NCBI GenBank assembly: GCA_029224185.1
Contig: CM055196.1
Location: 11,314,009 to 11,378,008, forward strand
DNA: 64,000 nucleotides
Direction: 5' to 3'
Source: Karalla daura
Lineage: Eukaryota; Chordata; Actinopteri; Chaetodontiformes; Leiognathidae
Positions within the stretch are counted from its first letter, which is position 1; each line of letters opens with the position of its first letter. Below, in pieces: positions 49,788 to 61,218 of this stretch. The notes under the pieces are model-generated. The model saw only the letters and a program-made list of their open reading frames with translations, did no database searches and was not told the origin of the DNA. A program made the translations under genes and the position numbers.

Positions 49788-52358
49788 ATGAATCTTCTTA
49801 AGCAATATCTCGCGGTTCTCCTTGAGTGGATATGGTTATATCTGAGCTATGTCCTCACAAGACTTTGGGATGCTCTACCTACGGTCAGCCAGGGAGCATC
49901 CTCAGGTACCACAGGTAGAGGATCGTACAGAGCAGCCTCAGAGGAATGGAAAACCAACGAGGTGCTCCGCACATATCACCTTGGAGATGGAAATGAAACC
50001 ATGGTCACCATCCAAACCAGCACGCATGCTTTTCATGTAAGTGAAAGTACAAAACACAACTCTCCTGACAGATTTTCTTTCTATGAGGAGAAAGTAATGG
50101 ATTCTTATTCATTTTTAAGGTGGACCTCAGGAAACTCTGCGAGTGCAGTGAGTACTTCCGAGCCCTGTCCCAGTCTAGAATGAGAGAAACATCAGAGAGC
50201 CTCATCCACCTTGACCACGTGTCCTCCTCCGTCTTCTACAATCTCCTGGAGTTCTGCTTCCATGATGTGTTTCAAGTTCCTCAGGAGGAGCTGGATGCAC
50301 ACATCCAGGTATGTAGCATACTGGGTGTGTGACACATGAGAAATCATCTTCTGCTGGTCCAGCCCTGTGCTTCATCCCTGAACCCACCTGCTATTCACTC
50401 TTACTCTGGAGGTCAGCAGCTATCTCCTGACTGAGGCCTTCCTCACAAAGTGCCTGAAGGTCTTGGCAAAGGAACTCAGCCCGGGGAACTGTTTGTCCTA
50501 CTTGAGTCTGGCTCAGGAGATCTGCTGTGTGGAGCTGAAGATGACGGTGCTCTCCTACCTGAGTAGGAACCTGCTGGAGATGCCTCACATCATCAAGTAC
50601 AGAACACTAGATTAGATTTTTTGATTTTTTTTTAGGTATACATGTTAGGTATAAATATAAAGCAATAAACTATGAATGGAAAATAAACTATACAATAGAA
50701 AGTACAAAAAGTGGAAAATTAGATATTAACAATGAAAACAGAACATTAACTATGTGTATGTATACAGTATGGGAATGATATGAATCGATGACAGTAAAAA
50801 CAGTCATACGCAGTTTTATTTACAGTATAATCACAGTATATCTAATCACTTCCTGGTGATTTTTTTCCCTTCTTTCTGATCCCTATGTCAGGTGTCTGAG
50901 CGATGAAGAGCAGAGCGAAGTTGTCGTCCTGAGGACACGAGGACACAGACACCTCTGCAGCCTCAGGAAGGAGAACCTGACAACATGGGACGACCCAGAG
51001 ACGGCGTGTGCCCGGCACCTCTTCGCCCTGAGAGGACCGGAGGACTGCGGGGACTGGTGTCCAGTGACGGAGTTGCCTTTTGGGGCCGATAAGTGGTGCT
51101 TCACCGTGGTGGTCCTGTACAACTACCTGTACATCATAGGGGGCTACCGGCAGCGTGTGAAGAGGGGCTGGGAGTTCAAGATGGCTTCCTATAGGTACAA
51201 CCCCTGTACCAATAGCTGGGTCGCCACTGCCCCTCTGATAAAGGTGAGATCTGTCTGTCTCATCCAAGCACAAACTTGCCTTGGCTCCCTCTGGGATGTA
51301 TGTAACTAATGAAAACAGTCTCCATGTGTTGCCTCCACAGCACAGACGGCACTTCAGTGCAGCGGCCTGTGAAGGCTGTATTTACGCTGTGGGAGGCTGG
51401 TACTTGGACTCACTAGTGACTCCAGACTCCAGCACAGCTCTCTATACAGCTGTAGAACGCTATGACCCGTGGAGCGACACATGGAGGTTTGTGTTCAGTC
51501 TCTCAGCTGCTGCGGTGTCGGGATGTCTGTATGTTACTGTGTCCCTCTAACACTTGTTTCCCTCAGGTTTGTCTCTTCTCTGCCTCTCACGGACTTCCAA
51601 TTCACCATGTCCTTGTCCCATGATGTGCCCCTCACCACTAGCCTCGGACACTATCTCTACGTGTTGGGGAACATCCAAAGGACAGGAGAGAAGCTGCTGC
51701 TGCAGTACAACACAAGGCAAGGTGAGGCCGGACAGCATGACTTTGTTTGGCAAGAGGAATGTGTCTATTTACAACCAGAGGACTCGTGCTAGAAGAATAT
51801 TGAATTTCCTAGATTGTTGAAAATGTCTCTATGAATTATGACGCCTCTGCTTTCTCTTTTTCCATCAGACTCCTGGTCTGAGCTGCTTCCCACTCTGACC
51901 AGAGCAGATGCAGACCTCCCTGCTCTTTACTTCTTAGGTGCAACCGACAGGCTCGTTGTGATCGGTGGGAACAACTCAGAGACTGTGGTGACATCGTTCT
52001 GCCTGCAGTCCCAGAAATGGGGACAGGTTAGTATCCAACAACAGGCTGTGACTGTGGTGATGAAATAAAGCTTCATTGCATCCTGGAATTAGGTCTGACA
52101 GATTGAATCTTTACATTTCAGCCACTGGTAATCAGTAGTCAACACCTTTAATGCTATTCTTGTTATTCCTTCTAGGTGCACAGGGCTGCAAAAGTCTCCT
52201 TCGTAGGACAGGGGACACTCCTGGGTGATCAACTCTTAATGCCGACTATAGAGTACAACACTGTTGCAAAGATGGACATCCAAACCCTCTCTCTTCGAAA
52301 TCTTCCTACTCTACCCATCTCCACGCGCTATGAAGCTATCTTTTCACTTTACTTTTAA
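49788..52358 (+). CDS. BTB-BACK-Kelch protein, complete (family member uncertain)
   Basis: Probable substrate adaptor of a Cullin-3 ubiquitin ligase, inferred from the domain order only. Eight exons: 49788-50036, 50120-50308, 50412-50596, 50892-51243, 51341-51486, 51567-51721, 51869-52026, 52176-52358. They join in phase to 538 aa. A BTB domain runs from about residue 64 (MVTIQTSTHAFHVDLRKL, then CSEYFRALSQSRMRE and FYNLLEFCFHDVF). A BACK domain follows (SSYLLTEAFLTKCLKVL). Kelch repeats start near residue 260 (LYIIGGYRQRV, IYAVGGWYLDS, YLYVLGNIQRT, DRLVVIGGNNS). The N-terminus MNLLKQYLAVLLEWIWLYLS is hydrophobic and might be a membrane anchor, which is unusual for the family. The BTB resembles KLHL42-like proteins, while human KLHDC7B maps in the same neighbourhood, so I give no symbol. 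AATAAA at 52532-52537 probably ends the transcript. Confidence 0.85.
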
Positions 52359-54529
52359 TGTTTTGAGTGTTTCTTTCTGACAGCGATTGCATTCAAGTCT
52401 TAGAGTATCTTAGTGGATGGATTATCACTATTATGTTAAATATCCTCTGTGCTTCAGTTTGAAGTTTGTTTCTAACGGTGACTAAAGAGTGCAGCACTGT
52501 GCAGCACTTATGTTGGTGATGTCAAATTGAGAATAAACATATATTTACCAAGTTTAACATAGTATTGCAGACTGTTTGATAGCTCGGTTGCTGAGTGATC
52601 AAAACTGAAATCTTTAGGTATCTGGCTCAAAGGATACACTACCTGACACACATGAATTTCCCCAAGTGAACCTCCTTAGAGGATTGATACAATCTCTAAG
52701 TATCTTTGTAATGTTTCCACTTGAATACATGGTGAAAACAATGAGCAATTTGCCATCTATTGCCTATATTCTAGACTGTTCCAACTATTCTGCAGTCAGG
52801 GTCATATATCATCCTAAAATATCATTCCCAGATCCAAATTGGAGCATGATGTTCTCCTTTTATTCTTTTTTTCAGTTTGCTTTAATGACATGACCTACAA
52901 ATCTCCAGGTCCAAAAGTGTCACACAATTTTATACATAATTTGATATTTATGACACATTCTCTAACCGTGACATTGAGATACACTTGTGATCACATCTGC
53001 TGACCATATCCAAACATTCTTATTGTCAAAGTTAAATGCCGCTTTCACTCTCAGTCGCTGCAAAAAGCTACTGTCCCGTTGCTCTGAGCTGCATCCTCAC
53101 ACAGCACTACTGCAGCAGATTCAGTTACACAGCAGAGTCCTCAAGGCACAGCAGGTTAGACTCTGTCCATGTTTGGTGTCTTGTTACAAAAAGAAGCATG
53201 TCACAGGAGAGGGAGAGGGAGGGAGAGAGAGAGAGCGGTGTAGGGGAAGGGGAGAGAGGGAGGGTTAGAAAGACGGCAGCTCTGATCTCACTACCTGAGG
53301 AAAGCTGCATGAAGGGCACAGGAGTCACGCAGAGCAAGAAAGCCTAAGTACAGAGAAATGCACTGAGGGACGGCCGAGGTGCTGACGCACGCCGAGGGGA
53401 CGAGATTTGCTCTGCCTGAGGGGATTATACTGATTCTGCTATAACAAAAGGTAACATATGGGTCTTCTCTCTTATCTGAACTGCTCAGTCAAGTCTGTGT
53501 GTGTTAGTGTCAGCTGCAGAGGTTAAGAGTTGTAGAGTCGACTCTAAAAACACAGTACCACTAACAGGTTAGACTGAAAAGCAAGCACGAGCAATGTCTT
53601 TTTATATGCTTTAACTCTGAAAGCTTGTGCACGTGAAAAATCATCCCAAGTCCCATTCACATGTTAATAAATGTGTTTATTCAGTTGCATATGAATTGTG
53701 ACCTTCAGCTTGTTTGCTCTGTGCTCATGTTGTTTCTAAGGTTGGGAGGTTTGGCTTTCATTGTCTGGTTGTACACTGTGTTTATATTTTCATGCCCATC
53801 TGAGGTCTGTGCACATGCTCAGCCGGCACACTGCTATATCTGGCCGTTGAACTTTGTCCCACTTGGTGACTGTTCAGTCATATGACATGGAAAAAGAAAT
53901 CCTAAACCTGTCACCCTGCCCATTATACGGAGTGGCCTCTGAACTCCCAACATTCATTTCAGAATTCTAGAAATGTAAATTGCATTTAAAAGACAATGAC
54001 TGCATCCTCCTAACCTTACTATACCCTATTTATGTGCATTAGTGTGTATTTTTTAATGCTGATATGTCAATCATGCAACACATTAAACAGTACAAACAGT
54101 GAAATGCTCCCTCAAATGTCAACACTGATGGTCGATCATCTTTTTCTTATTCTTAGAAAAAATTATAATCAGTAAAATGAAAAAGAGAGAAGAAAAAAAT
54201 GTCATTCACACAACAGAAGAGAGTCAATAGTAGACAGACAAGCAAAAGCAAGATAATGATTAAACTAAATGTACATAAACACTTAGTGACCTTGTAGTTT
54301 ATGGACCTGAATGTGATTTCTGAAATACTTGATTGCTAATTAAAAGTACATAATGAGACATGTGGAGAAAGCAAACTTAAAAAAAAGACCTTAATTATAA
54401 ATATAAACATAAATTATCAAAAAATATAAAATAGCATTTATGGAAGACTATTATTTTGTACTGAAGCTTTTCATTCTTTTTGATGTTATTATTATAGTCA
54501 TTAATACCAGTTGGAGATCTGATTGAGAG
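52359..54529. other. Intergenic region and putative cpt1b 5' exon
   Basis: Mostly AT-rich non-coding sequence, with a GA-rich simple tract at 53205-53268. A possible non-coding first exon of cpt1b ends at 53450, where AAAG is followed by a good donor (gtaaca), about 1.1 kb before the cpt1b start codon. No other gene is visible. Confidence 0.4.
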
Positions 54530-57500
54530 ATGGCTGAGGCGCATCAGGCGGTGGGCTTCCAGTTCACCGTGCGCCCAGACGGTGTGGACCTGAAACTGAG
54601 TCAAGAGGTCATCAAAAACATCTACCTGTCAGGAGTGACCGCATGGAAGAAGAGAGCCATTCAGTTCAAGGTAGTTATATCTGTCCAACAACAACAGCTT
54701 TGGATTTTCTCTCAAACCGTTCCACTGGAGGATCGTGGATGACGATCCTGCTTATGTAAACGCTATATCTGGCTGCTTTCTGTTCACAGAATGGTGTGTT
54801 AGCAGGGGTCTACCCTGCCAGTCCATCCAGCTGGCTGATAGTGGTGATAGCCATGATGAGTTCCCTGTATATTCGCATCGACCCCTCTTTGGGAATGATT
54901 GAAGCGATTAGGGAGAACCTACCGTACAGGTCAGAAACCTGCTGCAGCCAGCATCTCCTCCTTCCCTGTTCTGGTTCAGCTTCTGGTATTTTACTGAATG
55001 TCTAGCTCTAGCCAGCTGTCTGAAACTGAAGTCATTGTGCACTTCTTATTTCATGTATTGCCCCTATGTTGACACAGGCAGTGTTGTGCCTCTTCTGAGC
55101 AGAGACTATATGTCAGTGCAGACCCGAGCGGTGCTGGGCGCCATCCTGTTCGCCACTGGACTCTGGCTGTTCCTCATCTACCTCTTGAGATACACCCTCA
55201 AAGCTCTGCTCTCCTACCATGGATGGATCTTTGAATCCCATGGCAGAATGAGCACGTCGACCAAAATGTGGCTGGTAATGTTGTCACCCTGATTTCCACT
55301 CATTCTCTATGAATCTGTGTTTTTCATGTGTGTCACCCTATTGATACGTGATGACGATGTTTGCTTCCAGAGCCTGGTGAAGATGTTCTCTGGGCGCAGA
55401 CCACTGCTCTACAGCTTCCAGGCCTCTTTACCGCGGCTCCCCGTGCCCAGTGTGGAGGACACAATCCACAGGGTGGGTAATGACACAATAGTGCCCACTA
55501 CCCTGGCATTTAAAAACCTTTTGATTGACAAAACAGGTGATAATTAAGCATTGATACAACCATTATGTCCCAACATTCATTGGTAATACCAAACTAATAG
55601 AAAATGCCTCGTTTATGGATAATTTTGTATTTTATATTTTCTGTGCGTCTGAGCTGCTCCAGTGTCCTGTTGACATACCAAAAGGTTCTTTGTTTACTCC
55701 TCACAGTACCTCGAGTCAGTGCGTCCTCTGCTGGACAGTGAACAGTACACCCAAATGGAGATTTTGGCCAATGACTTTAAGGATTCCAGGGCGGCCCGAC
55801 TGCAGCGATACCTCATCCTGAAGTCCTGGTGGGCAACAAACTATGTGAGTAGTGTTCGCACATGATGCAAGACTGCCACGCAAATTCAACTGAAACGCAA
55901 CACTGCGCACTAATCAGGTGTTTGCGTCTCTAGGTGAGCGACTGGTGGGAAGAGTACATCTACCTCAGGAGCAGGAGTCCTATCATGGTGAACAGTAACT
56001 TCTATATCATGGTAAGACAGATGTCCACCTTGTCGCACTGGGTTAGTTCAACACAAATGTTCTCTGCGAGTCCCAACAATACAGAAATGACATTGCAAAA
56101 GTTGGAACGGACCAAAAATCCCTGATTATGCTGTGCTGATTGTTTCCACGTGAAGGACCTCTTGTACCTGACTCCAACACACCGCCAGGCGGCCCGGGCA
56201 GGGAACGTGGTGCACGCCATGCTGCAGTACAGACGCAAGCTGGAGCGTGGTGAACATGCACCGGTAAAGCTTGCCTCAACTTTACGGCCAGCTCATTCAC
56301 TCCTCCTCTTTCTTGCATCTCATTTAACTTCCTTTCCTCCTCTCAGCTGAGGGCCTTGGGGACCGTTCCAATGTGTTCCACTCAGATGGAGAGGATGTTT
56401 AACACCACCCGCATCCCGGGTATTGAAACAGGTAAAGCAGCTGCATATATGTATGTGCACGCTTGGAGTGAATGGCACATCATCTCCATCAGCTGTTAAA
56501 ACACCAATTTCCTGCTGTGACATCAGTGATTTAAGTGTGCTCATGTGTGCTACGTCCATATATTCCAGTGGTGATTAGCTGTCTAACAACTGAACTGGCT
56601 GTGCTCAGGATTCAATATGAGGGCATGGAGTTCATATCTCCATATCTGTTTGCATAAAAGGCTTCAACCTATCCTGAAGTGATCACAGTGATCTGGGCGA
56701 TGATCTTCATTTTATGACTGAGATTGTGATTAGCCATGTGCATATTTCCCTCTATTTTTCTTCTTTTCCAAACTGCAGATATTGTGCAGCACCTGACTGA
56801 CCGTAAGCACCTGCTCGTCTACCACAAGGGCCGTTTTTTCCAAGTGTGGCTGTACACTGGAGGGCGCCACCTCTCACCTAGTGAACTTGAGACGCAGTTT
56901 CAGCGGATCCTGAATGACACATCAGAGCCCCAGCCAGGGGAGCTCAAATTAGCAGCCCTGACTGCAGGAAACAGGTTGATAAGCACACACATGCACATGA
57001 AAAAGAGAAGGGGAAACGTCCTCACGCAGACATCCTCCCCTCTAGAGTTCCATGGGCTCGGGCTCGGATTAAGTATTTCACCCAGGGAGTGAACAAAGTG
57101 TCCCTGGATGCCATCGAGTCAGCTGCCTTCTTCCTGACATTAGATGATGAGGTCCAGGGATACGACCCCGCCAAGACACGCTCACTTGACAGTTACGCCA
57201 AGTCCCTGCTTCATGGGAAATGTTACGACAGGTAGGCTGCTGAGGCAAAGCAGGAGCTCTGGTCCTGTGTTGGTCAGACCTTCGGTGGTTTGTTTCACTA
57301 AAAGAGCTGTTGCTTTCTCTGCACAGGTGGTTCGACAAATCCTTCAACTTGATTTCTTACCCAAACGGGAAAATGGGTATAAATGCTGAGCATTCCTGGG
57401 CCGACGCACCTATTGTAGGCCATATGTGGGAGGTATGGAAGGTGCACAGTCCATGACATTTTCAAGTTTGCAAAACAATTTCAAGCTTGCAGATCTCTTC

Positions 57501-59285
57501 AGCGCTTGTGTTTTGCTTGTGCAGTTTGTCCTTGCAACAGACTGCTTCCATCTTGGCTACACGGAGGAGGGGCACTGTAAAGGGGATGTGAACAAAGGCC
57601 TGCCTTATCCAACACGGCTGCAGTGGCAGATTCCAAAGGAGGTGCAGTGAAGGCACCTTTCGCTGCTGGGATTTACTCTGCGTTTCCAGCACAATGTTAA
57701 TCTGGGTATGTCTTGCTGTTTTCCTTAGTGCCAAGACACCATTGAGAGTTCATACAAAATAGCCAAGACCATTGCAGATGATGTGGACTTCCACGGCTGT
57801 CTCTTCACTGAGTTTGGCAAAGGGCTCATCAAGAAGTGCAGGACGAGCCCTGACGCCTTCATCCAGCTGGCCCTGCAGCTGGCCCAGTTCAGGGTATGGT
57901 TGTTTCTGCTCACTGTTTGTGTGAGTGTTGAAATCTTCTATGCCACATCACCAGATGCTTTCAATCCATCTGCTCTGCAGGACCAGGGTGTCTTCTGCCT
58001 GACCTACGAGTCATCCATGACACGTATGTTCAGAGACGGTCGGACGGAGACGGTTCGCTCCTGCACTTCTGAGGCCGTGGCCTTCGTCAGAGCCATGGGG
58101 GATCCAGACACAACAGTAAGCAGAGTGGTCTAGTGATCTGGAAGGCGGCTTATTTCATTGTCACTCCCCTTTGAACTAATAATAGAAACACAAGCTCTGT
58201 TTCGTATGTTGATATGATTAATGCTTACGTTACATTTGTAGCTGGCCTGAATCTCAATCAGTCTTTGGACAGTCAGTGCTGTTTATGCACATGTGAAAGG
58301 TCACAGTTTGGGAGGTCACACTGTGCTGATTAGAACGTGGTCACCAGGACCTAGAGGCACCGTGTCTTTGCCTGTCACTGACCTGGACTTTGAGCTACCT
58401 GACGATCTGATGATGAGCTGCATAAGATCATGGTGATCTGAGGTCACATGTACAAGCCTTGTTTTTTGTCGCTTGTGACCAGAACGCCCAGAGACTCGCC
58501 CTTTTCCAGAAGGCAGCAGATAAGCACCAGAACATGTATCGTCTGGCCATGACTGGCTCTGGCATCGACCGTCACCTCTTCTGTCTCTACATCGTGTCCA
58601 AGTACCTTGGAGTGGACTCGCCATTTCTAACAAAGGTTAGAATCACGCTCCTCTATTGTCTCTGTATCAGATCAGCAGTTTCTGATCTGCAACATTTTTC
58701 TCCTAAATCACCTTTCTCTCATCCCATCTGCTCTTTTTTCATCACACCCTGTGTCTGTGCAGGTGCTCTCAGAGCCCTGGAAGTTGTCCACCAGCCAGAC
58801 TCCACAGCAGCAGCTCAATTTAGTTGACATCAACAAGTTTCCTAAATACGTGGGTGCTGGTGGTGGATTTGGCCCAGTGAGTTCAACTGTATAAATTAAC
58901 TAACTAAATTTGTCCACATCTGGACAAAGCAGACCAAAGCAGTGTACGTTGTCCTCCTGCAGGTGGCCGACGATGGTTATGGCGTGTCCTATATAATCGT
59001 TGGAGAAAACCTCATCACATTCCACATCTCCTGCAAGTTCTCCTGCCCTGACACAGTAAGGCCATTCAAAAAGCCTACTTTGCACCCATCATACCTGTGT
59101 CACTTTTCAACTCTCTATCTCTCTCTCTCCCGTTTCTTTGTGGCCCGCAGGACTCGTACCGGTTTGGTCAGCACATTTGGAAGGCCATGCTCGACATCTG
59201 CGCTCTGTTTAAGTCTGAAAACGACAAGAAGGCGAAGGAGCAAGCGAAGCACACGCAGTTGGAAAACGGGAAAAAGCACATTTAA
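54530..59285 (+). CDS. cpt1b: Carnitine O-palmitoyltransferase 1, muscle type, complete
   Basis: Outer mitochondrial membrane enzyme that makes acylcarnitines from long-chain acyl-CoA. It is rate-limiting for fatty-acid oxidation and inhibited by malonyl-CoA. Eighteen exons: 54530-54670, 54790-54929, 55082-55274, 55371-55472, 55707-55844, 55934-56011, 56156-56263, 56347-56431, 56779-56974, 57046-57231, 57327-57432, 57525-57641, 57729-57893, 57981-58115, 58483-58635, 58763-58876, 58963-59055, 59151-59285. They join in phase to 794 aa; human CPT1B is 772 aa. MAEAHQAVGFQFTVRPDG is the regulatory N-terminus. Two membrane segments lie near residues 60-78 and 103-122. AEHSWADAPIVGH carries the catalytic His (residue 478). 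SYRFGQHIWKAMLDI lies near the end. The N-terminus and neighbouring chkb favour CPT1B over CPT1A. The exon 3 acceptor is the second AG (55081), chosen by phase. Confidence 0.96.
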
Positions 59286-61218
59286 CGGACACTTTACGGT
59301 GGTGCGCTGCACCCGGCTCACGCACCACCGCCTGTGAGTCGTCCTGTCATGCTCCACTCCTAGAAACTGAACGATGGTTTGGTGATAGGTTGCACTAGTA
59401 GGCTTCTTTTGGCTTTTTTTGCGAGTCACATTTTAAGAGCTGGTCATTCCACTCTGTCAGACAAAGGGAGTAGATGTTGCTTGTCTAAATTATTTGTATT
59501 TATATTGTAATGACAGGAAAATCAAAATGACAGGACGTAACACAAAAGTTTGTTTTTGAAATGGCTGTTCATCCTTCATTGAAGCTGTCATTTTGTTTTG
59601 TTTTGTTTCTTTGCCAGACTGTATGTGAATCTGATGTCGTAAATATTGAAATTATCTTTACATGCAGTCTATGGTTTGTGCATATTGAACTTGTAAATAT
59701 AATGCTTCAACAAATCTGTGCTGTTCTTGATTAATACGTCAAATTATAGCGCAATGAGGTTCATACTGTACCACTATATTCTACTAATCATTACACAATA
59801 ATTATTGTGACTACTTCTTCTGCAGTTTTTACATTTGCACCACTTTAACTATAAATCTGAAATAAAATGGGCAGAGGAAGATTTTATCATAAGAGAGGTT
59901 TATTTTCAAGAGTGTGGTGGATGTTTTGTTCCCGATACCCATATAAAGGGTTCGTACAAGTTTTCAAGAGACCTTCGATCACTTACGATACCTGGACGAT
60001 GGGTTTTCAGACGGATAAGCCCTCAGCTTCACAACGGAAGTCTTACTTCAAATGCATTTGCAAAAAATAAACACTTATTTTACTTATTTAACTACAGCAA
60101 CTGATGCATTTGATCAGCTTGCATATTCAAACAAGCTGCTAAAAGTGATTATCCAACAGCTGCAAATTGAGACAGGATGTTTTCATTTAAGATATTACAA
60201 GATTTTTCCCAATGTTTCAACTGCATATGGACATTTACAGAGGTCTCCCAGAATGATCCAGGAATCCTGAACCCACCCAACCTGCTCACCTGTCAGTGCT
60301 TAACAGAGCGGACTGTTTATTTATGGTCGAACAATCCTATGACCGTATAATACAATCTCTACACCTTGACATGATGACGCGTTCACAACACGACTGTGGG
60401 ATTTTCACCACCAAATGGGTTTGTGGCTTGATTCCCAGCCATGATGTGAACAGCTCATCTATGAATGAATGCACCGTAGAGTAGCATCAGATGATAGACA
60501 TCAATCCTGCAGCTCCACAGTCCAGATTTCATTCAGATCATTCGTGGGAGTGCAGCTCCCAGATAGCGGGCGAATACAAACCATCGTCTATTTTAATATT
60601 TATTAGTTTAGGTGGGTACAAAAAGTCAAAGTAATAAAAAACAAACCTTTCCGGTCACACTCAGCTTCTTTCAAGGCATCAGTTACAGAAATGTACTATA
60701 ACTAGGCTTTATAACTGTACAAAGTGAACAGGCTAAAAAAGCACCATCACGCGGTCCTCATGGTTGATGACAGCAATCTTAAAAGACCCGACCAGGCAAC
60801 AGACACACCAAACTTCCTAAGATTCAAGATGAATCAACAGTATCAGCTATTTGTCATCGTCCTCCTCCTCCTCTTCCTCCTATGGAAGATCCTACATCCT
60901 GTATAAGCTGCCTGCCAATCATGCACAATCAACAGAACATAACACAACAGACACAAAAGGCAAACGGACTTTGAGTATTCTCTATTTTTTTTAACCATTT
61001 TAATCATGGGGATACTGCAGGTTGAGTCCACTGGGTGATGACCTGCCCCTGGGGGCCACTGTGTGGGGCTGTTTTTCATGTAGATACACACCAACCCAGT
61101 CTTTTCTGTGTACATACTATTTTGTGTATATATGTCAACACTCTATGATGGTTTTCGTAGTTTATGTGTCTAAAATCGCTCGCCGGCAGAGCTTTGGGGT
61201 TCGCGTGGATGAAGAGGA
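59286..61218. other. Convergent 3' UTRs of cpt1b and sephs1
   Basis: No coding exon was seen. A + strand AATAAA at 59861-59866 suits cpt1b. A minus-strand AATAAA at 60599-60604 suits sephs1 and would give it a 3' UTR of about 620 bases. The two genes meet tail to tail. Confidence 0.5.
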
